This document shows, one piece after another, positions 63,401 through 64,000 of a stretch of 64,000 nt of DNA. Both the position numbers and the translations under genes were made by a program. Numbering within the stretch: position 1 is the stretch's first letter; each line of letters starts with the position of its first letter. The DNA lies in the NCBI GenBank assembly GCA_031841125.1, contig CM063108.1:69474344-69538343 (forward strand), written 5' to 3'. The notes under the pieces are model-generated. The model was not told where the DNA came from and made no database searches. It worked only from the letters and a program-made list of their open reading frames with translations. The DNA comes from Acanthococcus lagerstroemiae. Its lineage: Eukaryota; Arthropoda; Insecta; Hemiptera; Eriococcidae.

Positions 63401-64000
63401 TTTCTTATAAAAAGTATTTTTTCTTTTTTTTTCCCCCTTTTTTTTTAAAGGAAAGTACTTTTGACTTTTTACTTTCCATGTGCCCATTACTATGGCAAAG
63501 CCCCCTAGTTAGTTTCCTTCAAGAGAAAATTTTTCTAGAAAACGTAAATAAATTCTCCTGTAGTTCGTATTTTAACCCTTTCAGAATTAACAGCAGGCAA
63601 ACATGTCTACACCTAGTGATTATCTGGTCTGCTTACCCGGAGAATCATTCATATTGTTTGTTATTTCTATGACACTATAAATAGGCAGCATTTTTAATTG
63701 ATCAACGAGTGGCAAATGGGCGGTTTACTCTGATGAAACATGAGACCGGGAGGGGTTCAGTATGTTAATCATCAAAGGATTAAGAGCTCTACAAAACTAA
63801 GTTTAAGAAAAACAAATATGAAATTTTGTTCAGGTCAAACTATTTTATCGTCTCATAAGTCAAGTTTAGAGATCATCGATCATTAGCGTAAAAATGGGAA
63901 CGAATTATCGACAAATAAATTCTCGCTCGCACATGGTGATTCATGCGCCTAGTTCTTCAACCAGCTGTGAGGTCTGCAGAACAGATGCCTTTATTCGTCG
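63401..64000. other. No gene recognised
   Basis: T-rich start (63418-63450) then unassigned DNA to the window edge. Confidence 0.4.

Noticed and set aside
1..64000. CRISPR arrays, prokaryotic operons, rRNA genes, LTR retrotransposons or viral genes
   Set aside because: None was seen. No regularly spaced identical repeats with unique spacers, no Shine-Dalgarno-led gene clusters, no rRNA-like sequence and no LTR pairs. All recognised proteins belong to LINEs or DNA transposons.

Overview
The window looks like intergenic or intronic DNA of an animal, most likely an arthropod and probably an insect. It is AT-rich and carries degenerate non-LTR retrotransposons of RTE, Jockey and I/R1-like type, hAT, Mutator-like, pogo-like and other inverted-repeat DNA transposons, and a SINE with a tRNA head. 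Spliceable host genes, operons and bacterial signals are not visible. The mix would suit a hemipteran, but I cannot name the species. I could not support a single host protein-coding gene. Every reading frame whose product I recognise belongs to a transposon, and most other frames are short chance frames.

Layout. 1-1.6 kb: no assigned gene. 2.0-9.0 kb: inverted-repeat elements (a hAT MITE at 1993-2226, a palindromic-ended element at 3231-3790, a TA-flanked element at 4637-5476, and a hAT copy at 7371-9032 that was itself invaded). 9.0-10.6 kb: nothing recognised. 10.7-14.9 kb: two more hAT MITEs, a CT-rich minisatellite, three LINE fragments and a truncated SINE. 16.8-19.7 kb: a GTTACCC-rich duplication, the 5' part of an RTE-like LINE, and a ~125-bp satellite. 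21-24.2 kb: dispersed repeats and a long inverted repeat. 26.1-27.8 kb: a broken RTE reverse transcriptase. 28.3-33.6 kb: a Harbinger-like MITE, a hAT MITE with a triple 20-bp repeat, and other repeats. 35.4-41.6 kb: one LINE interrupted by three DNA elements, one of which carries a further hAT insertion. 42.8-45.5 kb: a long-TIR element split by a hAT MITE, then satellite DNA. 48.6-50.7 kb: a full SINE and an I/R1-like LINE with an RNase H domain. 52.3-55.4 kb: a degenerate 10-11 bp repeat, a pogo-like element with a large palindrome, and a LINE fragment. 56.3-57.8 kb: another inverted-repeat element hosting a SINE. 61.5-63.4 kb: LINE fragments and the second locus of the minisatellite.

How the parts relate. 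Target-site duplications (TSDs) show the insertion order directly. At 35-41 kb an RTE-like LINE came first. Two Mutator-like elements then inserted with ~9-bp duplications, and a hAT inserted into one of them with a perfect 8-bp duplication. Many elements are non-autonomous: they keep ends, or one end plus one exon, and would have been moved by transposases encoded elsewhere. All comparisons were made by eye, so boundaries are good to a few bases where a TSD is given and to tens of bases elsewhere.
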